DNA of 64,000 nucleotides from Papaver somniferum (GCF_003573695.1 NC_039362.1:195831084-195895083), one strand, 5' to 3'; counted from the first letter of the stretch, positions 1 to 11,941 are shown. Notes: generated by a model from the sequence alone, not told the origin. Numbers and translations are program-made.

Positions 1-529
1 GGTTGCAAAAGCCCAGTTGGGCTTTGGATCATCCTAAGCTTTTGTCTTTGTTGAGGCCCAGTTGGGCTTGGTTCAACTTGTTAAGCTTGGCAGCAACTTC
101 AGCAGGCCCAGTTGGGCTTGTGATTTGCTACTGATTGGCTTGTGATTTTCTCCTCAGCAGCACAGTCCTGTTGGGCTTGGTCTTCAGCAGGCTCACCAGC
201 TCAGGGCTTTGCAGCAGGAGCAGATCAACAGCAACAGGTGCAGAAGGCAGCAGCAGGCAGCAACAGGGAGAGTAACAGCCTCAGTTCCACCAGTTCACCA
301 GCAACATCAGAGGCAGTGCAAATGGGCTAAGCAGTTCACAGCAGTGCACTAAAGCAACAGGCAAGAAGATGCTCTGATGTTGTGCAAGAACAACAAGCCA
401 ACAACTAGATGAAGATGTAAACAACAAGAGATGCAAGTGCAGCTGCAAGTTAAAAGCAGCAGCAAGCAAATGAGCAAGGAAAGAAAAACAACTTATGCGC
501 CGCAACCGAGTCCCCGGCAGCCAAAAACT
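1..529 (-). mobile_element. Partial internal region of the array, cut by the window edge
   Basis: This is the 5' end of the next internal region, reading minus-ward from the PBS at about 511-522. It matches 4527-5033 and 9122-9627 almost base for base, apart from an extra partial duplication of TGTGATTTGCTACTGATTGGC near 118-140. It contains the CAG-rich block and three GCCCAGTTGGGC palindromes. No genuine gene. Confidence 0.7.
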
Positions 530-2373
530 TGGTGGGTTTTATAAACAACCTACAAATTGACCTGCAAGTATACAGGGTCAATTGTAGCTAGAATGGGAAG
601 AAAGGGAAAGTCCACAGGGACAAGGGGGAGCAAATGTTGTTTTCTAGCTTCTCTAGATGCTTCATAAGCTAACATGGAGCTGAATGGAGGCAGTAAACAG
701 TAGCATGCAAGGGCCTTTGAATCCACTTCTTGATCCTAAGCTAAGGCAGTACCTAATCAAATCATTGTTCTTGTTTCATTTCAGGGAAGATCATAATGGA
801 TGATTTTCTTGACTAATCTTTACTCACTTGCCCCTAGCATCAGCTGTCTTCTTACAGCACAGCTGATCACAGGCTTGTTGTTCAAGAAGCTATCTATCAC
901 CCTAAGACAGTTAAACACAGTCCTTCAAATGGACTGAATTCTTAGCTACCATCATTCTTTCACCCCTAGAATCAGTTGTCTTCTTACAGCACAACTGATC
1001 ACAGATGCATTCACTCAAGTAGATATTATCAGTCCTATGACATTTAAGCACTACAAGAACAATTAACATGATCATGGATTAACCTAGCATACAATTCAAG
1101 AGTATCATCTAGCCCCTAGCATATGAAGTTAGAACATATTGAAACTAATTAACAACTGGAATTGAAGTTGAACTAGAACATTGAACTGAAACTAAAATTG
1201 GAATTAAACTGAAATTAACAGGACATTGAAATTAAACTGAAATTAACCCAAGTAGGGGGTATCTCGGCTAACCAAGAACACCTCAACAGTAATACCCAAC
1301 CCTCAATTTATACAAAAAAGGAATGACGAACCCTAATTCCCAAAACCGAGAAAACTAGGGTTAGGGTTTACCTAAAATTCTTCACCCACGTCGACGACCC
1401 ATGCTCTATTCTTGTTCCTCCTGCTCTTCCCATGCTTCTATTGCTTCTTCTTCCATCTCTGTCATGCCTATAACTCTATTTCCCTAATTTCAAAACCCTA
1501 AATTTGAGAGGGTTTGTGAAACTAGCGAAATAGGCTAATAGGATGGATGGGTTTCGATGTCTTTGATGTAGGGTGGCTATGGTGTTTGGTGATGAAGCGG
1601 CAGTGGCAGAGGTGGTGTTCTGGTGGTGGCAGGACATGGTGTCTCTGCAGAGGTGAGGGGGTGGAAGAGAAAATGAGGTCGATGGAGAGGAAGGAGGGGA
1701 TGTTTGGTTGAGGTTAAATGATTCGGTTGCTAGGGTGTTAGGCGGGATATCAAGGTTCGATGTCCAGCGAAGGTAAGCCACTGGATGCGAAGATGGTAAG
1801 TGGATCTAACGGTGAGATAGGAGCATATAGGAGCGACCGTCGGATGAAGAGATACAACGAAACGAACGGTACTTGATGGAGTTAGGTACTGTAGTGTAAG
1901 GCGGAGATATCAAACTTCGATGCACAGCAAGGGAGCGACCGTCGGATGCTTCTGAGAACTGATCTGACGGCTGAAGACGCAAGCGGGTATGGATTTGAGT
2001 TTTAGGCTTTTGGGTATAGAATATGGGTTTGGGAAATGAGTTTGGGCTTGGAAAACCTTGAGCCCACTTCTTCTTTAAGAACAACTTTCTTCTTCAAGCC
2101 CATTTCTATCCTTTTTTTGGTCTTCCGCACATCACTCTTCGCGGCTTCCTTGCGTAATTCCTCCTGGCTTTTCACTACTTTTCTGCTCTTTTTGCTCCGC
2201 AAGTCATCCAGACTTTATTTATTACCTAAAAATGCAAAATTAAGTAAGAAAAATATTTATTCTTGAAAACAATGAAAATACAGAATATGGGATAAAATGT
2301 AGAATTAATGCACAAAAGATGAGTTAAATGCCAACAAAAATGGATAGATATATACAATATTTGGCACTCATCA
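530..2373 (-). repeat. LTR 1 of the Tat-like array
   Basis: Read on the minus strand it begins TGATGAGTGCC at 2373 and ends CCACCA at about 530, just before AGTTTTTGGC and the PBS. At about 1.84 kb it is the shortest of the three, and its 3' part (roughly 540-1250) differs from LTRs 2 and 3. A TATA-like box reads TATAAATTG at 1312-1304 on the minus strand. Between about 1700 and 1990 lie degenerate subrepeats centred on GATCTAACGG and GCGACCGTCGGAT. Open frames here (for example minus 1476-1781) also recur in LTR 3 but have low-complexity composition and no known domain, so I do not call genes. Confidence 0.78.
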
Positions 2374-2412
2374 AATACCCCCAAACCTGAATTTTACTTG
2401 TCCTCAAGTAAA
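2374..2412 (-). other. 3' polypurine-like tract with AGGA-loop hairpin
   Basis: Directly upstream of LTR 1 (minus strand) lies TTTACTTGAGGACAAGTAAA (2412-2393), a perfect 8-bp stem closing an AGGA loop, then TTCAGGTTTGGGGGTATT, then the LTR start. The G-rich tract is the expected site for plus-strand DNA priming. The same arrangement recurs at 7153-7191. Confidence 0.55.
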
Positions 2413-3540
2413 ACAAAACTAAGGAAATCCTAACTATACCACTGTCGCTGGTCTCTCGAATGCATTTAGCGTATGCACTAAGCCTTTTAAACCACTAAGT
2501 GTCCCTAGTGGACGAGTTAAAGTCTCGTGAAGGTTTACCAGAGGTGTGCCTACAAAACCTAAGGACAAAATATAAGCTCAGATTCCATCAAATGTGACAT
2601 GTGCAAAACAGTTAAGCTCACAGCAAAATGGAGATGTCAATCTAGCTATCAAAGGCACAATCCTAGCACTGATAACAAAAAAAGACATGTGATAAGAGTG
2701 TAAAGTGTATCTACACATGTGTAAAGAAAGATCTGAAGTTATGACTACTAATCACCAAGAGATAGTTTCTCAGGCTAAGAACTGAGGTCGAAATCTAGCT
2801 AGCTGTCCGGACTTTACGAGAATTGTGAATGAGTTGGAGGTATTTCACAATTACTCGCGTTGTACATCAATGGCATACACCCTCCTTGCTTATTACAATG
2901 AAACAACAAAAGATGACTCTTTACATGACTCTTATTTACATTGACTATTCTCTTTTTATTTTTGGAACAAGAGATGATGGAATTGATAAGTACTTGATTT
3001 TTTTGTATTTTTCTGATATTTTTTTCTGAATATAAACATCGTTTTTTTTTTTTTTTTTTTGAATAAGGAAACACTTTTGATACATATACAAAAGGAAACA
3101 AAAGATTACATGACACTTTGCAAGAGGTAGCCCTTTTTGATGCACCCAGTTAAATTCGATGGTTGTCTTTCTTAATGTAACCTCCACCTTCTATCCCAAC
3201 CAACCAAAGAACAAGCTAGTCAAGTTTCGTTCAGTATTCTAAAGTGATTGGCAATCGTGACTTCCTATCAAACACCTTGAAGATCGAGGCTATACATGTA
3301 TTGGTAGATCGTGCGCGTGCAAATTTCTTATCACTATGTGAATTGTGCTAGAATCAGGGTGCCTAAATATCTAGACTAAGACTCCTAATAATTACATATT
3401 TGCACAAGAGTCAACATTTCAAGGTAAATGAGCTCCATTTTTATGTTTTTTTTCAATTTTTAATTTTTTATTTTCATTTTTCATTTTTTTCAAAAAGAAG
3501 GAGTTCTTGTTTTCAGTTATGGCATATTATCAAAGTATAT

Positions 3541-3584
3541 ACTTTTCACCCCCAAACCTAAACTAAACATTGTCCTCAATGTTT
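3541..3584 (-). other. Second AGGA-loop hairpin and polypurine-like tract
   Basis: The minus strand reads AAACATTGAGGACAATGTTT (3584-3565): again an 8-bp stem with an AGGA loop, but with a different stem sequence. TAGTTTAGGTTTGGGGGTG follows. It lies about 1.2 kb upstream of the LTR, so it is not the LTR-adjacent priming site. The same element is at 8329-8348 in the next unit. Confidence 0.5.
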
Positions 3585-5033
3585 CAAAATATGAACAAAA
3601 TTATAATACAACATATGAAGAGGATCATGTTGAGTAGAGAAAAAGGAAAGAGAATACCCGATTTCGGCGAAAGCAAAATTAGAACTCCATTATTCAAGGC
3701 AAAAATCCAACATTTTTTTAGCCGAGATCATATTGGATTAGCACTATATATACAAAAGAAACAAAAGATTTAACTAAGAAACTATCTACAAGAAAATTTG
3801 GTTTTTAATGGGATTGGACTTTTGGAAAAATTTGGTTTTGTCGGGAGACATTTGGTTTTGATGGGAAAAAGAAAAATTTTGGTTTTTAGGGAAACATTTG
3901 GAAAACTTTGGTTTTTATGGGAAAAAAACATTTGGTTTTTAATGGGATAAGGAGACCAAGCCCACTGTTGGGTTTTGCGAAGCCCAGCTACGTTTTTGAA
4001 AAACAGGCCCACTGCTGGCGAGTAAAGCTCACTGTTGGTTTTTGGAATTTTGAAATTTTGGCCCACTTGAACTTTGGTTCAGGCCCACAGTTCAGAAACA
4101 AGCCCAGGTAACAATTTGAAATTTGGGCTCTTAAATAGCCAAAGGTCGAGGCCCAACTGGGCTTTTGAAAACGTTTTCTGTTTTTGGGTCAAGCCCACAG
4201 TGTAAATGTTTTGTTTTCAAATGGATGTTAAGCCCACAGTCCCAGAAATTTAGTTGGGCTTTGGCTAGCTACTAACTAAAATATGAGGCCCAACTGGGCT
4301 TCCAAAAGTTTAGTTTTCTTTAATTCAAACAACAGGCCCAAATCAATCTAAAACCACAAGCCCACAAGAAATTAAACAAACAAGCCCACAAGAAATTAAT
4401 TACAAACCCAACAGAAAAATGGAAAAAATTATTACAAGCCCACAAATTAAAAATGGAAGCCCACAGGTTGGGTTCTCTTAATGGGTTTAGGCTTACTTGC
4501 TTAAGCACAGCCCAGCTGCTCAGTTAGGTTGCAAAAGCCCAGTTGGGCTTTGGATCATCCTAAGCTTTTGTCTTTGTTGAGGCCCAGTTGGGCTTGGCTC
4601 AACTTGTTAAGCTTGGCAGCAACTTCAGCAGGCCCAGTTGGGCTTGTGATTTTCTCCTCAGCAGCACAGTCCTGTTGGGCTTGGTCTTCAGCAGGCTCAC
4701 CAGCTCAGGGCTTTGCAGCAGGAGCAGATCAACAGCAACAGGTGCAGAAGGCAGCAGCAGGCAGCAACAGGGAGAGTAACAGCCTCAGTTCCACCAGTTC
4801 ACCAGCAACATCAGAGGCAGTGCAAATGGGCTAAGCAGTTCACAGCAGTGCACTAAAGCAACAGGCAAGAAGATGCTCTGATGTTGTGCAAGAACAACAA
4901 GCCAACAACTAGATGAAGATGTAAACAGCAAGAGATGCAAGTGCAGCTGCAAGTTAAAAGCAGCAGCAAGCAAATGAGCAAGGAAAGAAAAACAACTTAT
5001 GCGCCGCAACCGAGTCCCCGGCAGCCAAAAACT

Positions 5034-7152
5034 TGGTGGCTCTCTAAAAGAGTCACGGAAATAACCGCAAGTGCACGGTGTCGGAAAGTAGTGTGGTGCA
5101 AATACGGGTCGATCCGCAGGGACAAGGTGGGCAAATTTGCTATTTTTTTCTTAATCTTGCTAGCTAACTGGGCTTTGTTGGGTTTGTAAGTAGCAGTGGT
5201 CTTAATGGACATAAAAATAATGAGATGTGGGATCTTGGACAATGGATGAGATGATTTGTGGGTTATGGACTGAGGTTGTGAAAGTGAACAGTGGGCTGTG
5301 AGAGTTGTTTGTGGTGTTTTGAGCACTACTAAACAGTGAGTGAAAGAGCAACATAAGTTAAGGAAACAACAAAATGGAGTGAATTGATCATGAAAACAGT
5401 AAAGAAGTAAAGAAGCAAAGATAGTAAACAAAAACAATACAACAAAAGAAACAATGGACAGTTGTGGATGAGTGACAGAAACTAAGGCTTCAATTCCACC
5501 ACCTAGATGCATCTAATTCCCTAGTTTGATAAACTTATCCTCTTTTACATCAAATGGCTATAGAGGTTCTAGCCTCAAACCACTTTGAATGTGTGAAACA
5601 ATCACTAACCACTGTGATGACTCAATCTCAGCTAACATGTCAATTCCCTAGCATTACTTGTCTTTCTAAGGCACAAGTAATCACAGATTGAGCTATAACA
5701 GTTTACACAGAGCTTTGAATTTTGACAAAGAGTTAACCAAACTACCTAGGATGCTTGACATACAAGGTGAAAGCAAATTGGCAAAATTCAGAAATTAAGG
5801 CATGCTTATCATTAAACTTTCATTGAGGAGAAGTAAACACACAAGGGAATTTCATTCATCAGGGGTTTCATCTCTGCCTCAGAAACTAAATTAGAACATG
5901 ATACTAACCTATCACTAAACAGGACAAGTACTAACAGTAGACATTAACATTAAAATTAAACAGTGAAATTAACCCACTTAGGGGGAACTAGGATAACCCA
6001 AGAACAGTTTTCTCTCTACACATCAGTTCCTATTTATAGTTTACAACAAAAAATACAAACCCTAATTCGAAACCCTAAAATTTTGGGGAAAATCAAATTC
6101 TCTCACCAATTTTCTGAATTAAGCTCGACCCATGCCCTGTTGATGTTCCCTCTGCTCCTCCTCAGCTCCACAGCTCCCAATTGCGTCTACTGATGCCCTA
6201 GCTTTTCTCTTTCTTATCTGTAGCACCTAGGGTTGATGCTAAGAACAAGAAAGGGAAATACTAGGGAGCTGGATGATGGTGAAGCTCGAGGTGGTGATGG
6301 AAGAGATGGTGGTGGCGTACATGGTGTTGCAGTTGCAGCTCTGCAACTGTCGGGTGGAGGAGAAGAAGAAAGAAAGAAAATGATTTGGGAAGAAGAGGGT
6401 GTTTGGCTTGAGGTCGATGGGTTCGATGGCTAAGGTGTTGAGCGGGTTCATCAAACTTTGATGTCTAGCGAGGAGACGCGTTGGATGTGAAGATGGTTGG
6501 TAGATCTAACAGTGGTATGAGAGATGAATCACTTCAACCGTTGGATTGTGAAATACAACAAAGTTAACGGCGAAGATCGAGGTTAGGTGCTGTAGTGTTA
6601 AGCGGAAGTATCGAGATTTGATGAGAAGGCAAAGAAGCGACCGTAGGATCTAAATGTGATCTAATCTGAAGGCTTGGAATTTAGGTACTATGGTGTTTTG
6701 CAGGGACTTCAGATTTTGATGCACGATGAAGAAGCGACCATTGGATGATGAGATGGATCCAATCTAACGGCTGAGAATGGAGGCGGGTATGGATATAGAA
6801 AATGGGTTTGGGTAAGGGATTTGGGCCTTGGGTATGCCAAGCCCATATCTTCTTTAAGAATAATTCTTCCTTCTTGTGCCCATTTCTACCCTTTTGGTCT
6901 TGTGCACAACATTCTTCGCGGCTTCCTTGTGTAATTCCTCCCGGCTTTTCACTACTTTTCTGCTCTATTCCGCTCCGCAATTCATCCAGACTTTATTTAT
7001 TACCTAAAAATGCAAAATTAAGTAAGAAAAAATATTTATTCTTGAAAACAATGAAAATACAGAATATGGGATAAAATGTAGAATTAATGCGCAAAAGATG
7101 AGTTAAATGCCAACAAAAAGGGATAAATATATACAATATTTGGCACTCATCA
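5034..7152 (-). repeat. LTR 2 of the Tat-like array
   Basis: A 2.12-kb LTR running from TGATGAGTGCC at 7152 to CCACCA at 5034 on the minus strand. Its 3' portion (5040-5960) is nearly identical to 9634-10560 in LTR 3, while its U3 (about 6000-6800) is distinct from LTR 1. A minus-strand TATAAATAG box lies at 6038-6030. Near 5941-5965 it lacks about 140 bp that LTR 3 has at about 10547-10690. The missing block is bounded by ATTAA-type short repeats, so a slippage or recombination deletion is likely. Confidence 0.78.
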
Positions 7153-9627
7153 AATACCCCCAAACCTGAATTTTACTTGTCCTCAAGTAAAAACAAAACT
7201 AAGGAAATCCTACCTATACCACTGTCGCTGGTCTCTCGAATGCATTTAGCGTATGCACTAAGCCTTTTAAACCACTAAGTGTCCCTAGTGGACGAGTTGA
7301 AGTCTCGTGAAGGTTTACCAGAGGTGTACCTACAAAACCTAAGGACAAAATATGAGCTCAGATTCCATCAAATGTGACATGTGCAAGTCAGTTAAGCTCA
7401 CAGCAAAATGGAGATGTCAATCTAGCTATCGAAGGCACAATCCTAGCACTGATAACAAAAAAAGACATGTGATAAGAGTGTAAAGTGTATCTACACATGT
7501 GTAAAGAAAGATCTGAAGTTATGACTACTAATCACCAAGAGATAGTTTCTCAGGCTAAGAACTGAGGTCGAAATCTAGCTAGTTGTCCGGACTTTACGAG
7601 AATTGTGAATGAGTTGGAGGTATTTCACAATTACTCGCGTTGTACATCAATGGCATACACCCTCCTTGCTTATTACAAAAAACAACAAAATGACTATTTA
7701 CATGACTCTTATTTACATTGACTATTCTCTTTTATTTTTGGAACAAGAGATGATGGAATTGATAAATACTTGATTTTTTTTTTTTTTTGTATTTTTTAGA
7801 AGAAGGAAACACTTTTGATACATATACAAAAGGAAATAAAAGATTACATGACACTTTGCAAGAGGTAGCCCTTTTTGATGCACCCAGTTAAATTCGATGG
7901 TTGTCTTTCTTAATGTAACCTCCACCTTCTATCCCAACCAACCAAAGAACAAGCTAGTCAAGTTTCGTTCAGTATTCTAAAGTGATTGGCAATCGTAACT
8001 TCCTATCAAACACCTTGAAGATCGAGGCCATACATGTATTGGTAGATCGTGCGCGTGCAAATTTCTTATCACTATGTGAATTGTGCTAGAATCAGGGTGC
8101 CTAAATATCTAGACTAAGACTCCTAATAATTACATATTTGCACAAGAGTCAACATTTCAAGGTAAATGAGCTCCATTTTTATGATTTTTCATTTTTTTAA
8201 TTTTTTATTTTGATTTTTTAATTTTTTTTTTTTTTTGGAATTTTTTTAATTTTTTCAAAAAGATGGAGTTTTGTTTTCAATTATAGCATATTATCATGGT
8301 ATCTACTCTATACCCCCAAACCTAAACTAAACATTGTCCTCAATGTTTCAAAATATGGAAAGAATTATAAAACAATATATGAAGAGGAACATGCTGAGTA
8401 GAGTAAAAGGAGAGAGAATACCCGATTGTACGGCGAAAGCTCCGTTATTTCAAGGCAAAAATCCATCATATTAGGAGTCACAATGGATGAGCACAAAATA
8501 TATACAAAAGGAAATTTAACTAACACATTATCTACAAGAAAATTTGGTTTTTAATGGGATTGGACTTTTTGGGAAAAATTTGGTTTTGTCGGGAGACATT
8601 TGGCTTTGATGGGAAAAAGAAAATTTTTGGTTTTTTAGGGAAACATTTGGAAAACTTTGGTTTTTATGGGAGAAATTTTTGGTTTTTGAAATTGGGAGCA
8701 AGCCCACTGTTGGTCCTCTAATGGAATGGGAGGAAGGCTGCGGCCCACGAAACACTAAGTTTTAATTTTGAAAGTTTAATTTGGCCCAGTTGGTTAAGGC
8801 CCGACGTTTGTTTTAAAACTTTGGTTTCGAGGTCCACTCTTGAGTGGAAACAAGCCCACAATCGGTTACAAGCTCAGCTGGGTTTAAAAACCCAGAATAC
8901 AAAATACCAGTCCAAATTAAACAAGCTCACAAAAATTAAATACAAGCCCACAAATTAAACAAACAAGCCCACAAAAATTAATTACAAACCCAACAGAAAA
9001 TAAAAAGCCCAAAAATTGGCTTTAATATTACAAGCCCACAATTAAAAATGGAAGCCCACAGGTTGGGTTCTCTTAATGGGTTTAGGCTTACTTGCTTAAG
9101 CACAGCCCAGCTGCTCAGTTAGGTTGCAAAAGCCCAGTTGGGCTTTGGATCATCCTAAGCTTTGGCTTTTCTGAGGCCCAGTTGGGCTTGGCTCAACTTG
9201 TTAAGCTTGGCAGCAACTTCAGCAGGCCCAGTTGGGCTTGTGATTTTCTCCTCAGCAGCACAGTCCTGTTGGGCTTGGTCTTCAGCAGGCTCACCAGCTC
9301 AGGGCTTTGCAGCAGGAGCAGATCAACAGCAACAGGTGCAGAAGGCAGCAGCAGGCAGCAACAGGGAGAGTAACAGCCTCAGTTCCACCAGTTCACCAGC
9401 AACATCAGAGGCAGTGCAAATGGGCTAAGCAGTTCACAGCAGTGCACTAAAGCAACAGGCAAGAAGATGCTCTGATGTTGTGCAAGAACAACAAGCCAAC
9501 AACTAGATGAAGATGTAAACAGCAAGAGATGCAAGTGCAGCTGCAAGTTAAAAGCAGCAGCAAGCAAATGAGCAAGGAAAGAAAAACAACTTATGCGCCG
9601 CAACCGAGTCCCCGGCAGCCAAAAACT
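7153..9627 (-). mobile_element. Internal region of the array, unit 2/3 (non-coding)
   Basis: A 2.48-kb homologue of 2374-5033 with the same order of parts: PBS at 9609-9621, CAG-rich block, TGGGC-rich block around 8700-9240, hairpin at 8329-8348, poly-T tracts near 7775 and 8222, and the terminal hairpin at 7172-7191 next to the LTR. No coding frame with a retroviral domain is present on either strand. The gene-like frames in the CAG-rich part repeat in every unit simply because the DNA repeats. Confidence 0.72.
9609..9621 (-). other. Primer binding site of the Tat-like array (same site at 511-523 and 5015-5027)
   Basis: The minus strand reads TGGCTGCCGGGGA, eight bases after the inferred LTR end CCACCA. 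It resembles the TGGCGCCGTTGCCGGGGA primer site of Athila/Tat elements, but is shortened in the middle. The same word occurs next to all three LTRs, which fixes the element orientation as minus. Confidence 0.6.
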
Positions 9628-11941
9628 TGGTGGCTCTCTAAAAGAGTCACGGAAATAACCGCAAGTGCACGGTGTCGGAAAGTAGTGTGGTGCAAATACG
9701 GGTCGATCCGCAGGGACAAGGTGGGCAAATTTGCTATTTTTTTCTTAATCTTGCTAGCTAACTGGGCTTTGTTGGGTTTGTAAGTAGCAGTGGTCTTAAT
9801 GGACATAAAAATAATGAGCTGTGGGATCTTGGACAATGGATGAGATGATTTGTGGGTTATGGACTGAGGTTGTGAAAGTGAACAGGGGGCTGTGAGAGTT
9901 GTTTGTGGTGTTTTGAGCACTACTAAACAGTGAGTGAAGGAGCAACATAAGTTAAGGAAACAACAAAATGGAGTGAATTGATCATGAAAACAGTAAAGAA
10001 GTAAAGAAGCAAAGATAGTAAACAAAAACAATACAACAAAAGAAACAATGGACAGTTGTGGATGAGTGACAGAAACTAAGGCTTCAATTCCACCACCTAG
10101 ATGCATCTAATTCCCTAGTTTGATAAACTTATCCTCTTTTACATCAAATGGCTATAGAGGTTCTAGCCTCAAACCACTTTGAATGTGTGAAACAATCACT
10201 AACCACTGTGATGACTCAATCTCAGCTAACATGTCAATTCCCTAGCATTACTTGTCTTTCTAAGGCACAAGTAATCACAGATTGAGCTATAACAGTTTAC
10301 ACAGAGCTTTGAATTTTGACAAAGAGTTAACCAAACTACCTAGGATGCTTGACATACAAGGTGAAAGCAAATTGGCAAAATTCAGAAATTAAGGCATGCT
10401 TATCATTAAACTTTCGTTGAGGAGAAGTAAACACACAAGGGAATTTCATTCATCAGGGGTTTCATCTCTGCCTCAGAAACTAAATTAGAACATGATACTA
10501 ACCTATCACTAAACAGGACAAGTACTAACAGTAGACATTAACATTGACCATTACACTAACACTAACTGAATTTTAAACCTAAACACTAACTACCATTATA
10601 CTAACGGTGAACATCCCAGGACAGGAACATTTAGCAAAAGAAATCAAAGCAAAACAAGAACAAGAACAGTGAGGAACCCTAAATTGAAATTGGATTTAAA
10701 ATTAAACAGTGAAATTAACCCACTTAGGGGGAACTAGGATAACCCAAGAACACCTCAACAGTAATACCCAGCCCTCAATTTATACAAAAAAGGAATGACG
10801 AACCCTAATTCCCAAAACCGAGAAAACTAGGTTTAGGGTTTACCTAAAATTCTTCACCCACGTCGACGACCCATGCTCTCTTCTTGTTCCTCCTGCTCTT
10901 CCCATGCTTCTATTGCTTCTTCTTCCATCTCTGTCATGCCTATAACTCTATTTCCCTAATTTCAAAACCCTAAATTTGAGAGGGTTTGTGAAACTAGCGA
11001 AATAGGCTAATAGGATGGATGGGTTTCGATGTCTTTGATGTAGGGTGGCTATGGTGTTTGGTGATGAAGCGGCAGTGGCAGAGGTGGTGTTCTGGTGGTG
11101 GCAGGACATGGTGTCTCTGCAGAGGTGAGGGGGTGGAAGAGAAAATGAGGTCGATGGAGAGGAAGGAGGGGATGTTTGGTTGAGGTTAAATGATTCGGTT
11201 GCTAGGGTGTTAGGCGGGATATCAAGGTTCGATGTCCAGCGAAGGTAAGCCACTGGATGCGAAGATGGTAAGTGGATCTAACGGTGAGATAGGAGCATAT
11301 AGGAGCGACCGTCGGATAAAGGAATACAACGAAACGAACGGTGCTAGATTAGGTTAGGTGCTGTAGTGTAAGACGGAGATATCAAACTTTGGTGAACAGC
11401 AAGGGAGCAACCGTTGGATTCAACTACCATCTAATCTGAAGGCTTGGAATTTAGGCACTATGGTGTTTGACAAGAACCTCGGATTTTGATGAACATTAAT
11501 GAATAGACCATTGGATTATGAGATGGATCCAATCTGACGGCTACAAAAGAATGGGTTTGGGTTTTGGAGTTCTGGGCTTGGAAAATGGGTTTAGTTTTGG
11601 GAAATAAGTTTGGGCTTGGGATATGTTGAGCCCACTTCTTCTTTAAGAACAAATCTCTTCCTTATTAAGCCCACTTTCTAGCCTTTGGTCTTGCACACAA
11701 TATTCTTCGCGGTTTCCTTGCGTAATTTCTCCCGGCTTTTCACTACTTTTCTGCTCTTTTTGCTCCGCAAGTCATCCAGACTTTATTTATTACCTAAAAA
11801 TGCAAAATTAAGTAAGAAAAATATTTATTCTTGAAAACAATGAAAATACAGAATATGGGATAAAATGTAGACTTAATGCATAAAAGATGAGTTAAATGCC
11901 AACAAAAAGGGATAAATATATACAATATTTGGCACTCATCA
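9628..11941 (-). repeat. LTR 3 (outer 5' LTR) of the Tat-like array
   Basis: The longest LTR at 2.31 kb. It starts TGATGAGTGCC at 11941, directly abutting foreign sequence from 11942. It is a mosaic: 9634 to about 10750 matches LTR 2, while about 10750-11310 matches LTR 1 (1265-1850). The switch falls near AACCCAAGAACA. The segment 11320-11600 combines features of both. A minus-strand TATAAATTG box is at 10784-10776. The mosaic is direct evidence for recombination or gene conversion among the LTR copies. Confidence 0.78.

Larger units (their letters stand above)
2374..5033 (-). mobile_element. Internal region of the array, unit 1/2 (non-coding)
   Basis: This 2.66-kb stretch lies between two LTRs and has no gag or pol reading frame. 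From its 5' end (minus strand, 5033 downward) it holds the PBS, a CAG/CTG-rich part that creates meaningless Gln/Ser- or Leu-rich frames, and a zone (about 4000-4700) crowded with GCCCA/TGGGC words including the palindromes GCCCAGTTGGGC and GCCCAACTGGGC. It continues with an A/T-rich part with a 22-nt T run near 3040 and two hairpin-plus-polypurine signatures, at 3541-3584 and 2374-2412. Length variation against the next unit is mostly in the TGGGC zone and homopolymers. Confidence 0.72.
1..11941 (-). mobile_element. Tandem LTR array of a non-autonomous Tat/Ogre-like retrotransposon
   Basis: Three LTR copies (530-2373, 5034-7152, 9628-11941) alternate with internal regions (1-529, 2374-5033, 7153-9627), all on the minus strand. 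Recognisable unit starts lie at 1, 4527 and 9122, so the period is about 4.5-4.6 kb. Each LTR begins TGATGAGTGCCAAATATTG, a start I recognise from plant Tat/Ogre LTRs. Each LTR is followed by a PBS-like TGGCTGCCGGGGA and preceded by a GGTTTGGGGG tract. I see no gag, protease, RT or integrase in the two complete internal regions, so the element is non-autonomous. At 11942 the sequence switches abruptly to an older element, which marks the 5' end of the array. The other end lies left of the window. Tandem sharing of LTRs suggests unequal recombination between LTRs rather than three separate insertions. Confidence 0.8.

Noticed and set aside
142..505. Gln/Ser-rich and Leu-rich frames (also 4529-5009 and 9092-9603)
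   Set aside because: They come from a CAG/CTG-rich non-coding block repeated in each array unit; both strands are open at once and no domain is visible.
1476..1781. 101-residue minus-strand frame (twin at 10948-11253)
   Set aside because: Lies wholly inside the LTR U3 and is low-complexity Ser/Pro/Thr; identical copies are explained by the LTR mosaic.
4997..5512. 171-residue minus-strand frame (twin at 9591-10106)
   Set aside because: It spans the LTR end and the primer binding site, which must stay non-coding; conservation reflects recent array duplication.
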